DNA from: Oceanispirochaeta sp. M1 | Lineage (GTDB): Bacteria > Spirochaetota > Spirochaetia > DSM-2461 | Assembly (NCBI RefSeq): GCF_003346715.1 | Contig: NZ_QQPQ01000048.1 | Span: 1-32,634 of the forward strand | Reading direction: 5' to 3' | DNA: 32,634 bases | Part shown: positions 8,807 to 16,979 of the stretch, one piece after another | Position numbering within the stretch: position 1 is the first letter of the stretch | How the letters are laid out: every line of letters starts with the position of its first letter | Made by a program: the position numbers and the translations under genes | The notes under the pieces: model-generated | The model's input: only the letters and a program-made list of their open reading frames with translations | Told to the model about the DNA's origin: nothing | The model's database searches: none

Positions 8807-8831
8807 TTATTAAATACCATCTTATTGTACT

Positions 8832-8870
8832 AACCCCTTCAAAGTAGACAAAACTTTGAGGGGGTTTTTC
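8832..8870 (+). terminator. rho-independent terminator after dhaL
   Basis: AACCCCTTCAAAGT (8832-8845) pairs with ACTTTGAGGGGGTT (8853-8866), with one G-U pair, followed by TTTTTC. It ends the gldA-dhaK-dhaL operon. Confidence 0.9.
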
Positions 8871-8904
8871 TATTTTGATTAAGAATACACAAACGCCTCT
8901 CCCC

Positions 8905-8934
8905 TTGATTTTTAACCCTCTTACAGACTATGTT
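8905..8934 (+). promoter_or_regulatory. candidate sigma-70 promoter of gpmI
   Basis: TTGATT at 8905-8910, an 18-base spacer, then TATGTT at 8929-8934. It sits between the dhaL terminator and gpmI, where a promoter is needed. Confidence 0.4.
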
Positions 8935-8973
8935 TATTAGGCTGAAATAAACACAGGTTAAAGAGGTATTATT

Positions 8974-10629
8974 GTGGTAGAAGCCCTTAAAAAACATAGC
9001 TTTATAGAAAAAAGAAGAGGTCCCGTCGTCCTTTGTATAATGGACGGTGTTGGATACGGTAAATATGAAACTGGCGATGCTTATCAGGCAGCCATTACAG
9101 AGACTCTGGATGAACTGACTGCCAGCTGTCCTGTAACAAAACTTCAGGCACACGGAGTAGCTGTAGGTCTTCCTTCTGATGATGATATGGGAAACTCCGA
9201 AGTAGGGCACAACGCCATAGGATGTGGACGTGTATTTGCTCAGGGTGCAAAACTTGTTGCAGCTTCTCTTGAATCAGGAGCTATGTTCACAGGGGATGTC
9301 TGGAAAAAACTTACAGGCCATGTTGCCGGTAAGGATCAGGCTCTTCATTTTATCGGTCTGCTTTCAGACGGAAATGTGCACTCCCACGTAGATCATCTTG
9401 AAGCTATGGTAAAACAGGCTAAGAATGACGGTGTTAAGACAGTAAGAGTTCACGCACTCCTTGACGGACGTGATGTGGGTGAGACATCCGCTCTTGATTT
9501 CTTTGATCCCCTTGAAAAATATCTTGCAGATCTTTCTGACGATTCCTTCGATGCACGTATCGCTTCCGGCGGTGGTAGAATGCAAATCACCATGGACCGT
9601 TACAATGCGGACTGGAGCATGGTCGAGCGTGGTTGGAATACTCATGTACTGGGTGAGGGCGAACTCTTTGATTCCGCCCACGATGCCATTGTCTCTCTCC
9701 GAGAGAGAACTGGTGCCATTGACCAGGACCTTCCTCCCTTTATCGTTGCCGAAGACGGTGTTCCTTTAGGAGCCATGGAAGATGGTGACAGCGTCATACT
9801 TTTCAACTTCAGAGGTGATAGAGCCCTTGAAATTACAGCTGCCTTTGAAAAAGGCGATGAGTTTGATAAATTTGACAGAGTCAGAGTCCCTGCAGTTGAG
9901 TATGCCGGAATGATGGAATACGACGGAGACCTTCATGTTCCCGCTCAGTATCTTGTTAATCCTCCTACCATAGACAGAACCATGGCAGAATATCTCTGTG
10001 CAACAGGGGTTAAACAGTACTCAATTTCTGAAACACAGAAGTTCGGTCATGTTACCTACTTCTTCAATGGAAACAAAACAGGCAAGTTCAGCGAAGAGCT
10101 GGAAACCTATGTTGAAGTTCTCTCTGATGTTGTTCCCTTTGAGCAAAGACCTGCAATGAAATGTGCAGAAATAACTGACAAAGTAATTGAAACTATTGAG
10201 GGTGGAGAGTATGAGCTTATCAAGCTGAATTTTCCTAATGGTGATATGGTTGGACACACTGGTGTCTTTCAGGCAGTTGTCTGCTCCATGGAAGCCATGG
10301 ACCTGAGTATCGGTCGAATCAGAAAGGCAGTTGAAGCTGCGGGTGGTGTACTTATTCTGACAGCTGATCATGGTAACTCCGATGATATGTTCGAACATGA
10401 CAAGAAGACCGGAGAGGTCATTATCAAAGAAAACGGTAAACCCAAATCAAAGACTTCTCATTCACTGAATCCCGTACCCTGTATCATTTACGATCCAGAG
10501 TATAAGGGTGATTATTCAGAGAAGCTGACAGAAGGTCTTGGAATCAGTTCTGTTTGTGCAACTACTATCAACCTTCTGGGATATGAAGCACCCGCAGACT
10601 ATGATGTTTCAGTTTTTCAGAAAAAATAA
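8974..10629 (+). CDS. gpmI: 2,3-bisphosphoglycerate-independent phosphoglycerate mutase
   Basis: Interconverts 3- and 2-phosphoglycerate in glycolysis with a two-metal alkaline-phosphatase-type active site. At 551 residues it is slightly longer than the usual 510-550. Motifs in order: CIMDGVGYG (first metal Asp), DMGNSEVGHNAIG with the phosphorylated serine at S75, LLDGRDVGETSA, FNFRGDRALEI, NFPNGDMVGHTG, LTADHGNSDDM and KTSHSLNPVP. The start is GTG at 8974, with AGAGGT about seven bases upstream. It is monocistronic between two terminators. As a lower-glycolysis enzyme it would process triose phosphate from the neighbouring glycerol genes. Confidence 0.96.
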   Translation: MVEALKKHSFIEKRRGPVVLCIMDGVGYGKYETGDAYQAAITETLDELTASCPVTKLQAHGVAVGLPSDDDMGNSEVGHNAIGCGRVFAQGAKLVAASLESGAMFTGDVWKKLTGHVAGKDQALHFIGLLSDGNVHSHVDHLEAMVKQAKNDGVKTVRVHALLDGRDVGETSALDFFDPLEKYLADLSDDSFDARIASGGGRMQITMDRYNADWSMVERGWNTHVLGEGELFDSAHDAIVSLRERTGAIDQDLPPFIVAEDGVPLGAMEDGDSVILFNFRGDRALEITAAFEKGDEFDKFDRVRVPAVEYAGMMEYDGDLHVPAQYLVNPPTIDRTMAEYLCATGVKQYSISETQKFGHVTYFFNGNKTGKFSEELETYVEVLSDVVPFEQRPAMKCAEITDKVIETIEGGEYELIKLNFPNGDMVGHTGVFQAVVCSMEAMDLSIGRIRKAVEAAGGVLILTADHGNSDDMFEHDKKTGEVIIKENGKPKSKTSHSLNPVPCIIYDPEYKGDYSEKLTEGLGISSVCATTINLLGYEAPADYDVSVFQKK

Positions 10630-10656
10630 TGAGATAACAGTTTTAGACTGAATATA

Positions 10657-10692
10657 AGGCCGGTTAATCCTTTACAGGGTGCCGGTCTTTTC
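10657..10692 (+). terminator. terminator after gpmI, overlapping the 3' end of the convergent gene
   Basis: AGGCCGG (10657-10663) pairs with CCGGTCT (10682-10688), with one G-U pair and a short inner stem between, followed by TTTTC. It overlaps the last codons of the minus-strand HEAT-repeat gene. On the minus strand there is no T-run, so it serves the plus strand. Confidence 0.7.
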
Positions 10693-12864
10693 TATTTTGG
10701 ATACTGTCCATAGGGCGAGGCGCTTTATTTTCTTATCCGGATCTTCTTTGAGCAGACTGAGCATACCCTTGTCCTCCTGTGCCTGAAAAAGGGCCTTGAG
10801 AGCCATTTTCCTTATATCCAGGCTGATATCCCTGGCGGCTGAAAGTAGTCCCCGGCAGGCATTCTGTGTGGATATTTTGCAGAGGGCATCTGCTGCTTCT
10901 CTTCGTTTTCCAGGGAAGGGACTTTTCAGATTACCGATCATTTTCTCGACAAACCCTGTTTTTTCCAGAATCTCTTTTATATCTGAACTGCTCACATCAT
11001 CACTAAGCAATGACAATAGGATCTGCTCTGCTTCTTCCCCCATACTTTTAAACAGTAATTGAAGACACTCTTTTGTGTATTCATCTGAATCTCCGTATAG
11101 AGCTGTCAGAATTCTGATATCTTCACTGGATTTCTTCATTTTTAGCGTATTGATCAGCTGATCCTCAGGAATCCCGTCTTTACTGAATAGACCGGCAATG
11201 ATGGGAATCAGTTTTCTGTTATCAGATTTTTCTGCAGCCTTCAGAATGATATCGTGGATTTCCGGTAATTCTAAATTATCCTTTAGAAGTACCTGAATCT
11301 CATTGAAGCACTCTTCCTTATCCCAATCAATGAAAACTGCGGCTGTATGAGCTTTTACACGAGTTTCAGCATCGTAAAACAGACCTTTCATTTTCTCGAT
11401 AGATCCAATGCTGTTCAGTTCCTGGAGAGAGTGTAGAGCTGTAATGCGGGTTTTTGCCTGGGGAGAAAGAAGTTTCTCTTCAATTTCAGAAATATAATTT
11501 GTGTCAGCTGCTGATGCCAGAAGTTCCATCAGGCTCTGGTGGAGGGCTGCATCGGGCTGTGAAAAAATAAGAGAGACATCTCTATCAAAGGCTTTTCTGT
11601 TCCAGGATGAAACCGATTCAGCCAAATCCTTCATCTCATCTTTCTTCAGAAGATCAAGATTCTCCAGCATAAAAAGAGTACAGCTGTATTCACAAAACGA
11701 AGAGAGAATAATTAAAGCTCTGCGCCTGATTTCAATATTCAGTTCAACGTTCCTGATCAGGGAATAGAGATCAGATAGACAGAGGTTAACAGGAACAGAT
11801 TTGAAAGCCTTATACAGGCTGTCAATATTAGGGAAGTTTATATCCTGAATAAAATCTTTAAGAACCGGATAATATATAATACCGCCTTCACTTGGTAAAT
11901 GTTCAAGAAGGTAGGGGTGTATCTCGCTTTTTGGGGATTTGAGTAACTCTCTGATCAGAATGAGGCTGTCAGGATCTTTTTGCCTGGTCAGACATTGAAG
12001 AGCCCGGTGTTTCATCTCAAGGTTCACTGCTTTACTGTCATTCAGATTAAATATCTGCTCCAGTGTCCAGGCAAATAGATTACTGTGTGTACCCGACTCA
12101 TACAGGGACAGTGCAGTAAAAAGTGACCCGGCATTATTAAGATTCTCTTTTTTCTCCAGAAAGGATATGAGCTGATGATCAGCAACTGTCTGCAATAGAC
12201 CGATTCTTCTATCAATATCCTCATGATCCTTTAATCTTGCCTTTTGAATCATGCTGTCCAGAGTTCCGGTCTTTTCCAGATAGAGTCCAGCAGCAAGAAC
12301 AACTCCAGGCTGTGGATCATTGAGCAGCTGAAGAGCAAGATCATGATCGTGGGATGATTTTATATTAAGCAGTTCAAGACAGTGGATCTTTTCTTCCAGG
12401 CTCAGAGCAGTAGGATTTATAGAATACAGATCAGAAAAATCCCTGGTAATTCTGGTGAAGGCTGATTCTCTGACTTCAGGGACAGGGTCATTGAGATAAA
12501 TCTTAAACAGGGTATTGTAGAGTCTGTGACGGTCTTCAGACTGAAACATGCGGATCATCAAAATCCTGATAGCTCTTTCGCTGTCCCGGAACATTCCCCA
12601 CAGATGACGGCGGCAGTTTTCATTCTTAGAATAGATAAGAATACTGCAGCCGTGATAGCGGAGATTTGAATCTTTGTGCATGGCAAGGATGAGGACATCC
12701 TCTTCGTAGCCGAGAAGCAGTCGTTTCCAGGGCAGATCTTTTTCATTGGAATCCATTGACATGAGGGTTTCTGTCATCCAGTGATGCGGAGAACTGCCGC
12801 CTATCATCTTACTGAGAGTTTCTATACCTTTAGAGTTGTTTTTTAAAGCTGTCAGCCGGGGCAT
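10672..12864 (-). CDS. HEAT-repeat protein, function unknown
   Basis: Cytoplasmic-looking protein of 730 residues with no signal peptide or membrane helix. It is built of repeated helix pairs typical of HEAT-like solenoids (for example LNDPVPEVRESAFTRI, LNDPQPGVVLAAGLYL, LKSPFPGKRREAADALCKI, ARDISLDIRKMALKALFQA), spread over the whole length. No catalytic motif was recognised; such solenoids usually act as scaffolds. The ATG at 12864 is preferred because AAGGA lies eight bases upstream. A TTG at 12882 would add six residues. It lies about 70 bases downstream of glpK on the same strand with no terminator between, so it is probably co-transcribed. A role tied to glycerol kinase is possible but unproven. 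Confidence 0.8.
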   Translation of the reverse strand: MPRLTALKNNSKGIETLSKMIGGSSPHHWMTETLMSMDSNEKDLPWKRLLLGYEEDVLILAMHKDSNLRYHGCSILIYSKNENCRRHLWGMFRDSERAIRILMIRMFQSEDRHRLYNTLFKIYLNDPVPEVRESAFTRITRDFSDLYSINPTALSLEEKIHCLELLNIKSSHDHDLALQLLNDPQPGVVLAAGLYLEKTGTLDSMIQKARLKDHEDIDRRIGLLQTVADHQLISFLEKKENLNNAGSLFTALSLYESGTHSNLFAWTLEQIFNLNDSKAVNLEMKHRALQCLTRQKDPDSLILIRELLKSPKSEIHPYLLEHLPSEGGIIYYPVLKDFIQDINFPNIDSLYKAFKSVPVNLCLSDLYSLIRNVELNIEIRRRALIILSSFCEYSCTLFMLENLDLLKKDEMKDLAESVSSWNRKAFDRDVSLIFSQPDAALHQSLMELLASAADTNYISEIEEKLLSPQAKTRITALHSLQELNSIGSIEKMKGLFYDAETRVKAHTAAVFIDWDKEECFNEIQVLLKDNLELPEIHDIILKAAEKSDNRKLIPIIAGLFSKDGIPEDQLINTLKMKKSSEDIRILTALYGDSDEYTKECLQLLFKSMGEEAEQILLSLLSDDVSSSDIKEILEKTGFVEKMIGNLKSPFPGKRREAADALCKISTQNACRGLLSAARDISLDIRKMALKALFQAQEDKGMLSLLKEDPDKKIKRLALWTVSKIEKTGTL

Positions 12865-12885
12865 ATGAAGTATCCTTATCAAATG

Positions 12886-12910
12886 TATGATCAGAATATA
12901 TCAGATCATA
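12886..12910. repeat. inverted repeat TATGATC-N11-GATCATA between glpK and the HEAT gene
   Basis: Seven-base arms at 12886-12892 and 12904-12910. The same half-sites occur joined in the palindrome at 14433-14444 in the glpK leader. This could be an operator pair or an mRNA hairpin. No T-run follows on the minus strand. Confidence 0.4.
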
Positions 12911-12934
12911 TTTAATTTAATAAGGATATCATAA

Positions 12935-14410
12935 CTACATAAGACATTTTTTTACAGCTATTTTCCATCCTTCATACAATGATTCACGCTCATCTGAATC
13001 CATTGAGGGGGTGAATATACGGTCTTCCTGCCAGATGTTGCTAATTTCATCCATGGATTTCCAGAAACCAACTGCCAGACCTGCCAGATAGGCTGCACCA
13101 AGAGCTGTTGTTTCAATTGACTTCGGACGGATGACCATAGTGTTGGATATGTTACTCTGGATTTCCATAAGGATATTACTTCTGGAAGCACCGCCGTCAA
13201 CCCGGATGCAATTCAGGGGAATACCTGATTCTTCTGCCATAACATCAATAACATCCCTGGTACGGAAAGCAATGGACTCAAGAGCTGCACGGCAGATCTG
13301 TCTCTTATCACTTCCTCTGGTCAGTCCGCTGATGGACGCCCGAGCCTCCATTCCCCAATAGGGAGCACCAAGCCCCTGAAATGCAGAAACAAGATATACT
13401 CCATTATTCTCTGTCTGCTCGGCCAGTTCATCACATTGACGGGCATTATCTATGATACCGAGATTGTCTCTGAGCCACTGTATGACGGCTCCTCCCATAA
13501 AGACGCTGCCTTCCAGAGCATATGTTGTTTTACCGTTTATATTAAGGGCAATTGTTGTGAGAAGTCCCTTTGTAGAAGGAATGGGTTCTTCTCCAGTATT
13601 CATAAGGAGGAAGCATCCCGTTCCATATGTATTTTTTACTTCACCTTTTTTAAGGCACATCTGTCCGAAGAGGGCCGCCTGCTGGTCTCCGGCAATACCG
13701 GAAATAGGAACCTCGGCTCCCAATAGATTTTTATCTGTATAACCGTATATTTCACTGCAAGATTTGACTTCGGGTAGAAGAGATGCAGGGATCTTCAATA
13801 TATCGAGAAGCTCCTGATCCCATTTCTGAGTATGAATATTGAATAAAAGAGTACGGCAGGCATTGGTCATATCTGTAACATGGACTTTTCCCGCAGTGAG
13901 TTTCCAGATAAGCCAGGTATCAATTGTACCGAAAAGAAGATCTCCCCCTTCTGCCCGTTCTCTGGCTCCCTCAACATTATCAAGAATCCACCGGATTTTT
14001 GTTCCTGAAAAATATGCATCCAGGGGCAGTCCTGTTTTTTCCTTGAATATTGAAGCTTTACCTTCATTACTTAATTCATAACAAAGATCGGAAGTTCTTC
14101 GGCACTGCCAAACAATGGCATTGTAAACAGGTTCACCAGTATTTTTATCCCAGACAACAGTAGTTTCCCGCTGATTAGTAATACCGATGGCTGCCATTTC
14201 AGAGAGAGGAATCTTTTCATCCCTTAAAACCTTCTCCATCATATCTTTCTGACAGGTCCATATGGTTTCAGGGTCATGTTCAACCCACTGTTCATGAGGG
14301 AAAATTTGTGTAAATTCTTCCTGAGCCATAGCCTTGATGTTTCCGTTTTTTTCTATTATCAAAGCTCTGGAACTTGTTGTTCCCTGATCCAATGCCATAA
14401 TATAAGCCAT
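12935..14410 (-). CDS. glpK: glycerol kinase
   Basis: Phosphorylates glycerol to sn-glycerol 3-phosphate with ATP. The 491 residues are typical of the FGGY kinase family. It shows the N-terminal phosphate-binding motif [13 protein letters not shown], the substrate segment [24 protein letters not shown], the [17 protein letters not shown]-binding region, [13 protein letters not shown] and the FGGY signature [17 protein letters not shown]. The region before GIAGDQQ reads SEIYGYTDK as in E. coli, without the histidine that HPr phosphorylates in many Firmicute enzymes. The ATG at 14410 is chosen because AGGGG lies five bases before it; an ATG at 14431 would add seven residues and has no ribosome-binding site. 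It provides a second entry for glycerol beside GldA/DhaKL. Confidence 0.96.
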   Translation of the reverse strand: MAYIMALDQGTTSSRALIIEKNGNIKAMAQEEFTQIFPHEQWVEHDPETIWTCQKDMMEKVLRDEKIPLSEMAAIGITNQRETTVVWDKNTGEPVYNAIVWQCRRTSDLCYELSNEGKASIFKEKTGLPLDAYFSGTKIRWILDNVEGARERAEGGDLLFGTIDTWLIWKLTAGKVHVTDMTNACRTLLFNIHTQKWDQELLDILKIPASLLPEVKSCSEIYGYTDKNLLGAEVPISGIAGDQQAALFGQMCLKKGEVKNTYGTGCFLLMNTGEEPIPSTKGLLTTIALNINGKTTYALEGSVFMGGAVIQWLRDNLGIIDNARQCDELAEQTENNGVYLVSAFQGLGAPYWGMEARASISGLTRGSDKRQICRAALESIAFRTRDVIDVMAEESGIPLNCIRVDGGASRSNILMEIQSNISNTMVIRPKSIETTALGAAYLAGLAVGFWKSMDEISNIWQEDRIFTPSMDSDERESLYEGWKIAVKKCLM

Positions 14411-14432
14411 ATTAACCCCTAAAACGATCATG

Positions 14433-14444
14433 ATATGATCATAT
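14433..14444. promoter_or_regulatory. perfect 12-bp palindrome in the glpK leader, candidate operator
   Basis: ATATGATCATAT is its own reverse complement. It lies between the predicted glpK promoter and its ribosome-binding site, where a bound repressor would block transcription. The half-site TATGATC recurs at 12886-12910. The regulator is unknown. Confidence 0.35.
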
Positions 14445-14482
14445 AATTATCAATAAAGATCAAAAATTATCTTTTTTCTAAT

Positions 14483-14511
14483 ATTATCAGTGACATTATA
14501 GGATTTGTCTA
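14483..14511 (-). promoter_or_regulatory. sigma-70 promoter of glpK
   Basis: On the minus strand, TAGACA (14511-14506), a 17-base spacer and GATAAT (14488-14483) match the consensus well. Transcription would start near 14476, giving a leader of about 66 bases. Confidence 0.6.
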
Positions 14512-14566
14512 GAAAATTGTACTGCCTGATAAAAAATAAATAGATCCTGAGTAAAAATAAGCCGAT

Positions 14567-14588
14567 AATAGATTCATATGAATCTATT
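14567..14588. promoter_or_regulatory. perfect 22-bp palindrome across the start codon of the MBL/cNMP gene
   Basis: The half-site AATAGATTCAT (14567-14577) is followed directly by its exact reverse complement (14578-14588). The ATG at 14578-14580 is the first triplet of the second half. A -10-like GATAAT (14564-14569) overlaps the left edge. It could be a dimeric repressor operator, or it could hide the start codon in a near-loopless mRNA hairpin. See the finding. Confidence 0.6.
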
Positions 14589-16770
14589 GAAGGTTGCGAC
14601 TGGTCTATTCTGGTTGGAGATCCCAGAAAAAGATCTTTATCTCATGTGTGGTTGTCCAATGGACAGCATAAAACATCTGGAGAATAAAAATATTATTCAC
14701 AGAGTAGACCGTGATGACTGTTTTATGGAAACAGGTCCTAATGCAATACTTCTTTCAGATCTCCCTGTTCAAAACGGTTATTTCTGCAATCTCGCCGAAT
14801 TTCCCATTCTTCATATGATGTATAAGCAGGGTATGGCACTTCCCGATCATCCGGGAAATAAGGGACAGAGTCCCTGGCTCATTGGAGTTTCTGATCAGGT
14901 TGAATCACAGAAAAACTATATTTTCAGAGGAAATTACGGCCTGTCCACAAGAGAAGAATTTAAAGAAGCCGGCTGTGTCGGTGATGAAATTGATATCATG
15001 TGGAATCTGAAAATGAAATTCAACTTTAATACAATACTTGATGCATCTGAATTGGTCGAAACCACTGTTGTAGATACGAAGGAAGTTGAACTCAGACCCG
15101 AAGTCTTTTTAAAAAGGACAGGACTGAACCGTTATACACTTCGTTATAATGATGAGAGTATTGATATTGATCTTAATCTCGATGCAGATGAGCTGTATGA
15201 ACCACCTTATCATCTGAACTCAAGAAAAATTGATAGAGAGTATTTTTCAATAATCCATGTGGGAGAGGGAAACGGCTGGGATAATGCACGTCCCTGTATG
15301 GGAAGCATCATCAGTTATCAGGGCAAAATATATCTTATAGATGCGGGACCCAATATTGAGTATTCACTGAACGCCATGGGTCTTTCTGTTAATAATGTAG
15401 ATGGAATATTTCATACTCATATTCATGATGATCATTTTGCCGGTCTTACCTATCTGATAATGGCTGATCATAAGATTAAGTACTATGCCACCTCACCAGT
15501 CATGGCAACAGCCAGGAAAAAGCTTTCAGCCCTGATGGGACAGGATGAATCCATGTTTGACAGTGTATTCTGTCCCGAGGTTCTGGACTGCGGTATATGG
15601 AACAATATTGACGGTCTGGAAATTAAACCTTTATTCTCTCCTCATCCCGTGGAGACATCAGTTTTTTATTTCAGAGTTCTCGGGCCCGATGGATATAAGT
15701 CATATGCTCATCTCGCAGATGTTATTTCTGATCGAATATTAAAAAATTATATCTCTGATAATCCAAAAGAGGGGATCAGTCAGGAGTTCTATGACAAAGT
15801 CTGGAAGGACTATCTGGAATATGCTGATATAAAGAAGATTGATGTAGGAGGTGGTCTGATTCATGGTGATGCAGCTGATTTCAAGGATGATCCCTCGGCT
15901 CTTATTATTCTCAGCCATCTGGACAGAACACTTAATAATGAAGAGAAAGAGATAGGAAGCAATGTAGAGTTTGGATCTCAGCATGTTCTTATTGCATCAA
16001 ATCAGAATTACAGCATGAATCTGGCGTCAAAAATACTGAATTCTTACTTTCCGGAAACCCCTGAAGCCGATCAGCAGATGTTGCTTAATACTGGAAAGGT
16101 ATCAGAGTTTCCTGCTGGAACAATAATAGCTAAAGACAGTACGAAAATGGATAATGTATTTCTGATTATTTCAGGAACGGTGGATTATATATTTTCCGAA
16201 ACCGGTACATATCATGAAATGACTTCCGGCAGCACTGTGGGACTGATGAATGGTCTATGGGATGAGCCCATCAAGGGTACATATAGAGCATCCGCCCATG
16301 TTGAGGCCCTGGTGATTTCCAAGGATGTACTACTTCACTTTCTGAAGAAGAATAATGAAATCGAGAATCTTAAGAAAGTAAGCCGGAGAATCTTTGACCT
16401 GAGATGTTCATATCTTTTCGGTTCAAGAATCTCCAATACCAATCTGGTTAAACTTGCTCAGCGCGCAGGAACAATGCATCTGCTGCCGGGTGACGTTGTG
16501 CCGGGCGGCTGGCCCAGAGATCTATATCTTATTAAAAAGGGTAAGATGGAAATCCGTCATAAGGGTAAAACAATAGGTAAACTGGGTAAATGGGAATCCT
16601 GGGGTGGATATCCTGTATATCCCATTTGGAAAGATCTCAGTATTGAAGCTGTTGTAAGCGGTAAAACATCCTGTGAATTCTACAGAATCTCCTTTGAAGT
16701 TTTAAAAGATATCCCTGTGGTCCAGTGGAAACTTTATCAGCTCTGGTCATGCTGGGGGGCTCATAGCTGA
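14578..16770 (+). CDS. MBL-fold metallohydrolase fused to cyclic-nucleotide-binding-like domains
   Basis: Protein of 730 residues with three parts. The N-terminal region (about 1-215) is of unknown type and contains LMCGCPMDSIKH. A metallo-beta-lactamase-fold domain (about 220-480) carries the metal motif HTHIHDDHFAG at about 280-290, with later histidine/aspartate candidates in FSPHPVET, YAHLADV and ILSHLD. The C-terminal part holds a cyclic-nucleotide-binding-like beta roll (about 502-600, with GTVDYIF and RASAHVEAL) and a second, more degenerate one (about 625-725, with KKGKMEIRHKG but no binding arginine seen). No DNA-binding helix-turn-helix is evident. It may be a nucleotide- or redox-responsive hydrolase; the reaction is unknown. 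There is no Shine-Dalgarno sequence before the ATG, and the start lies in a palindrome, suggesting a leaderless or specially controlled message. Confidence 0.8.
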   Translation: MNLLKVATGLFWLEIPEKDLYLMCGCPMDSIKHLENKNIIHRVDRDDCFMETGPNAILLSDLPVQNGYFCNLAEFPILHMMYKQGMALPDHPGNKGQSPWLIGVSDQVESQKNYIFRGNYGLSTREEFKEAGCVGDEIDIMWNLKMKFNFNTILDASELVETTVVDTKEVELRPEVFLKRTGLNRYTLRYNDESIDIDLNLDADELYEPPYHLNSRKIDREYFSIIHVGEGNGWDNARPCMGSIISYQGKIYLIDAGPNIEYSLNAMGLSVNNVDGIFHTHIHDDHFAGLTYLIMADHKIKYYATSPVMATARKKLSALMGQDESMFDSVFCPEVLDCGIWNNIDGLEIKPLFSPHPVETSVFYFRVLGPDGYKSYAHLADVISDRILKNYISDNPKEGISQEFYDKVWKDYLEYADIKKIDVGGGLIHGDAADFKDDPSALIILSHLDRTLNNEEKEIGSNVEFGSQHVLIASNQNYSMNLASKILNSYFPETPEADQQMLLNTGKVSEFPAGTIIAKDSTKMDNVFLIISGTVDYIFSETGTYHEMTSGSTVGLMNGLWDEPIKGTYRASAHVEALVISKDVLLHFLKKNNEIENLKKVSRRIFDLRCSYLFGSRISNTNLVKLAQRAGTMHLLPGDVVPGGWPRDLYLIKKGKMEIRHKGKTIGKLGKWESWGGYPVYPIWKDLSIEAVVSGKTSCEFYRISFEVLKDIPVVQWKLYQLWSCWGAHS

Positions 16771-16781
16771 GAGGTCGATGA

Positions 16782-16925
16782 ATGGTATCATACCCCAGGG
16801 CAAGCCCTGGACCCGAGCCGCAAGCGGCTCATTCCGAGGCAGAGCCTCGGGGTATGAAACCATGCTTTCGCGGCACTCATTCGGCAATGCCCGCAAGCAG
16901 TCGCTGCCCTCATTTCATTTGCGAA
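16782..16925. repeat. GC-rich multi-hairpin (cloverleaf-like) intergenic element
   Basis: A 15-position outer stem with one mismatch (16782-16796 with 16849-16863; core TCATACCCC against GGGGTATGA) encloses three 7-bp hairpins: CCAGGGC/GCCCTGG (16795-16810), GAGCCGC/GCGGCTC (16815-16830) and CCGAGGC/GCCTCGG (16834-16850). The first two have CAAG loops. A second, weaker module follows, closed by TTCGC (16867-16871) and GCGAA (16921-16925), with inner stems GGCA/TGCC and GCAG/CTGC. The block is clearly GC-richer than its flanks and encodes nothing plausible. It resembles a dispersed, REP- or MITE-like palindromic repeat or a structured RNA. There is only one copy in the window, so repeat status is unproven. 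Confidence 0.7.
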
Positions 16926-16979
16926 TCAATTAAGCTCAGGCTCTGGAAATTTATTAATAATTAGAATAAAGTCATCTCT

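Noticed and set aside
12865-12882. TTG at 12882 as the start of the HEAT-repeat gene
   Set aside because: The ATG at 12864 has AAGGA at a good distance, and the extra residues would be encoded across that ribosome-binding site.
16782-16863. The cloverleaf as a tRNA gene
   Set aside because: The outer stem is too long, the loops are two to four bases, and there is no anticodon loop, T-loop GTTC or acceptor pattern.
16782-16964. A 60-codon open frame across the structured element
   Set aside because: Its composition follows the GC-rich hairpins, it has no ribosome-binding site and its product resembles no protein; it is an accident of the repeat.
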